The translations under genes and the position numbers were made by a program. Shown piece after piece: positions 61,301 through 64,000 of a DNA stretch of 64,000 bases. Below the pieces are notes generated by a model. That model made no database searches. It was not told the DNA's origin and saw only the letters and a program-made list of their open reading frames with translations. Location of the stretch: assembly GCA_034670405.1 (NCBI GenBank), contig JAXDDX010000054.1, positions 372,001 to 436,000 on the forward strand, written 5' to 3'. The number at the start of each line of letters is the position of its first letter. The stretch's first letter is position 1. Source of the DNA: Hoplostethus atlanticus (lineage: Eukaryota > Chordata > Actinopteri > Trachichthyiformes > Trachichthyidae).

Positions 61301-61790
61301 TTGCCCAAGTAATACTATGATATTTCATCGACTACTGACGCACACACGTTCCTCCGCCCACACTGTGCTGGCAGCAGCAGTTTGGTCTGGAAGGCTTACA
61401 GCTGGCTGGGCCCACTGTGTAGGGAATCCTCCCCTCTCCATAAACCTCCTTGTACAGATTGACTGGGAATTGGGCAGGATAGAATACTAATTTCCATTCC
61501 GTTGAATCAACTTAACCCTCTTTGGCCGTGTCCTCACATCCCCTGCCAAAGTCACATTTTCTTGTGAGGGCAGCCGAGCAGGCTTGGGTTTTTTCTGAAT
61601 TGAAAGGACATTCGGAAACAATGGAGGCGCTCTAAAATCTAGGAAACAAGGAAGCAGGTGCCACTTGGTTAGCTGTGGTTGCTTAATCTAATTTGTAGTT
61701 TGGTTAAGCTAATCTGTATGTGTGTGCATGTGGGCACGCATGTGTGCAGGTGCATATCTGGCACATCAAATGAGTAAACAACCAAAGTGC
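58301..61790. other. Intergenic DNA downstream of the GH1 gene
   Basis: No gene seen. Positions 58540-58900 are A/T-rich complex sequence with many TAAT cores and look like a CNE. A T run lies at 60501-60516. Positions 60700-61200 are non-repetitive but unrecognised; nothing supports an exon there. Confidence 0.5.
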
Positions 61791-61806
61791 ATGCACAAAC
61801 TGCTGG

Positions 61807-61812
61807 TTTATT
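61807..61812 (-). terminator. Poly(A) signal AATAAA of the GH1 gene
   Basis: TTTATT on the plus strand reads AATAAA on the minus strand, about 80 bases beyond the stop codon at 61891-61893. This gives a short 3' UTR ending near 61780-61795. Confidence 0.7.
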
Positions 61813-61890
61813 AAGAATACATGTAAAGTGAACACTTTTCTTCGGTCATTGTACATCATGAGGGCAAACCGTGCACAGTGATGAATGTTA

Positions 61891-63989
<2,099 letters not shown>

Positions 63990-64000
63990 CTTTGGCCACT
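63990..64000 (-). CDS. gba3: 3' end of the penultimate GH1 exon (partial, 11 bases)
   Basis: The minus strand reads AGTGGCCAAAG then GTAAAG at the window edge. Spliced to the last exon this gives Val-Ala-Lys-Ala-Ile-Gly-Glu-Asp-Gly, continuing the KAI..D motif that precedes the conserved barrel strand in GBA3-type enzymes. The reading phase fits exactly. Only 11 bases are visible, so this rests on phase, the donor sequence and the family motif. Confidence 0.6.

Overview
The window is vertebrate genomic DNA, almost certainly from a teleost fish and probably a percomorph. It is dominated by non-coding sequence with many (GT)n/(CA)n microsatellites, fish-type non-autonomous hAT-like transposons and a degraded tRNA-type SINE. 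There are no operon-like ORFs, no long ORFs and no bacterial signals. The many short open frames are low-complexity or chance translations, and I do not annotate them as genes. The only protein-coding gene I can support is at the right edge on the minus strand: the C-terminal exon of a glycoside hydrolase family 1 enzyme (61891-62105), best matched from memory to cytosolic beta-glucosidase (GBA3-like). The last 11 bases of its penultimate exon sit exactly at the window end (63990-64000). A poly(A) signal lies at 61807-61812, and the intron between the two exons holds a large minisatellite.

Layout. 1-23858 is gene-free sequence with several blocks that look like conserved non-coding elements (CNEs: complex sequence rich in TAAT/ATTA cores, not repetitive). 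It also contains GT/CA microsatellites, a 330-bp polypyrimidine tract (17010-17338), an internally deleted SINE relic (15020-15185) and a degenerate tRNA-like segment (20222-20277). 23859-26680 holds a 21-base C run and a 1.3-kb minisatellite of 23-bp units organised in places as a 69-bp higher-order repeat, flanked by degenerate telomere-like repeats. 26690-39454 is further desert, with a 19-base G run and a cluster of five dinucleotide arrays at 35473-36156. 39515-46306 is the repeat-rich part: two diverged copies of a ~190-bp sequence 3.6 kb apart, a hAT relic with a transposase N-terminus and a nested MITE, and a second MITE with 25-bp inverted ends and a perfect 20-bp palindrome. 46307-58300 is a CpG- and G/C-rich region with CNE-like blocks, a perfect 14-bp inverted repeat and an orphan CpG-island-like segment (56555-57060). 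58301-61790 is quiet intergenic DNA up to the 3' end of the GH1 gene.

Interpretation (inference). A gene desert abutting the 3' end of a GBA3-like gene recalls the mammalian GBA3-PPARGC1A desert, where as I remember the two genes are convergent. If so, ppargc1a would lie to the left of this window and the CNE-like blocks would be candidate long-range enhancers. The sequence alone cannot prove this. I did not find an unmistakable new biological system. The most distinctive structures are the 23/69-bp minisatellite, the duplicated ~190-bp element, the two inverted-repeat transposons and the 14-bp perfect inverted repeat.
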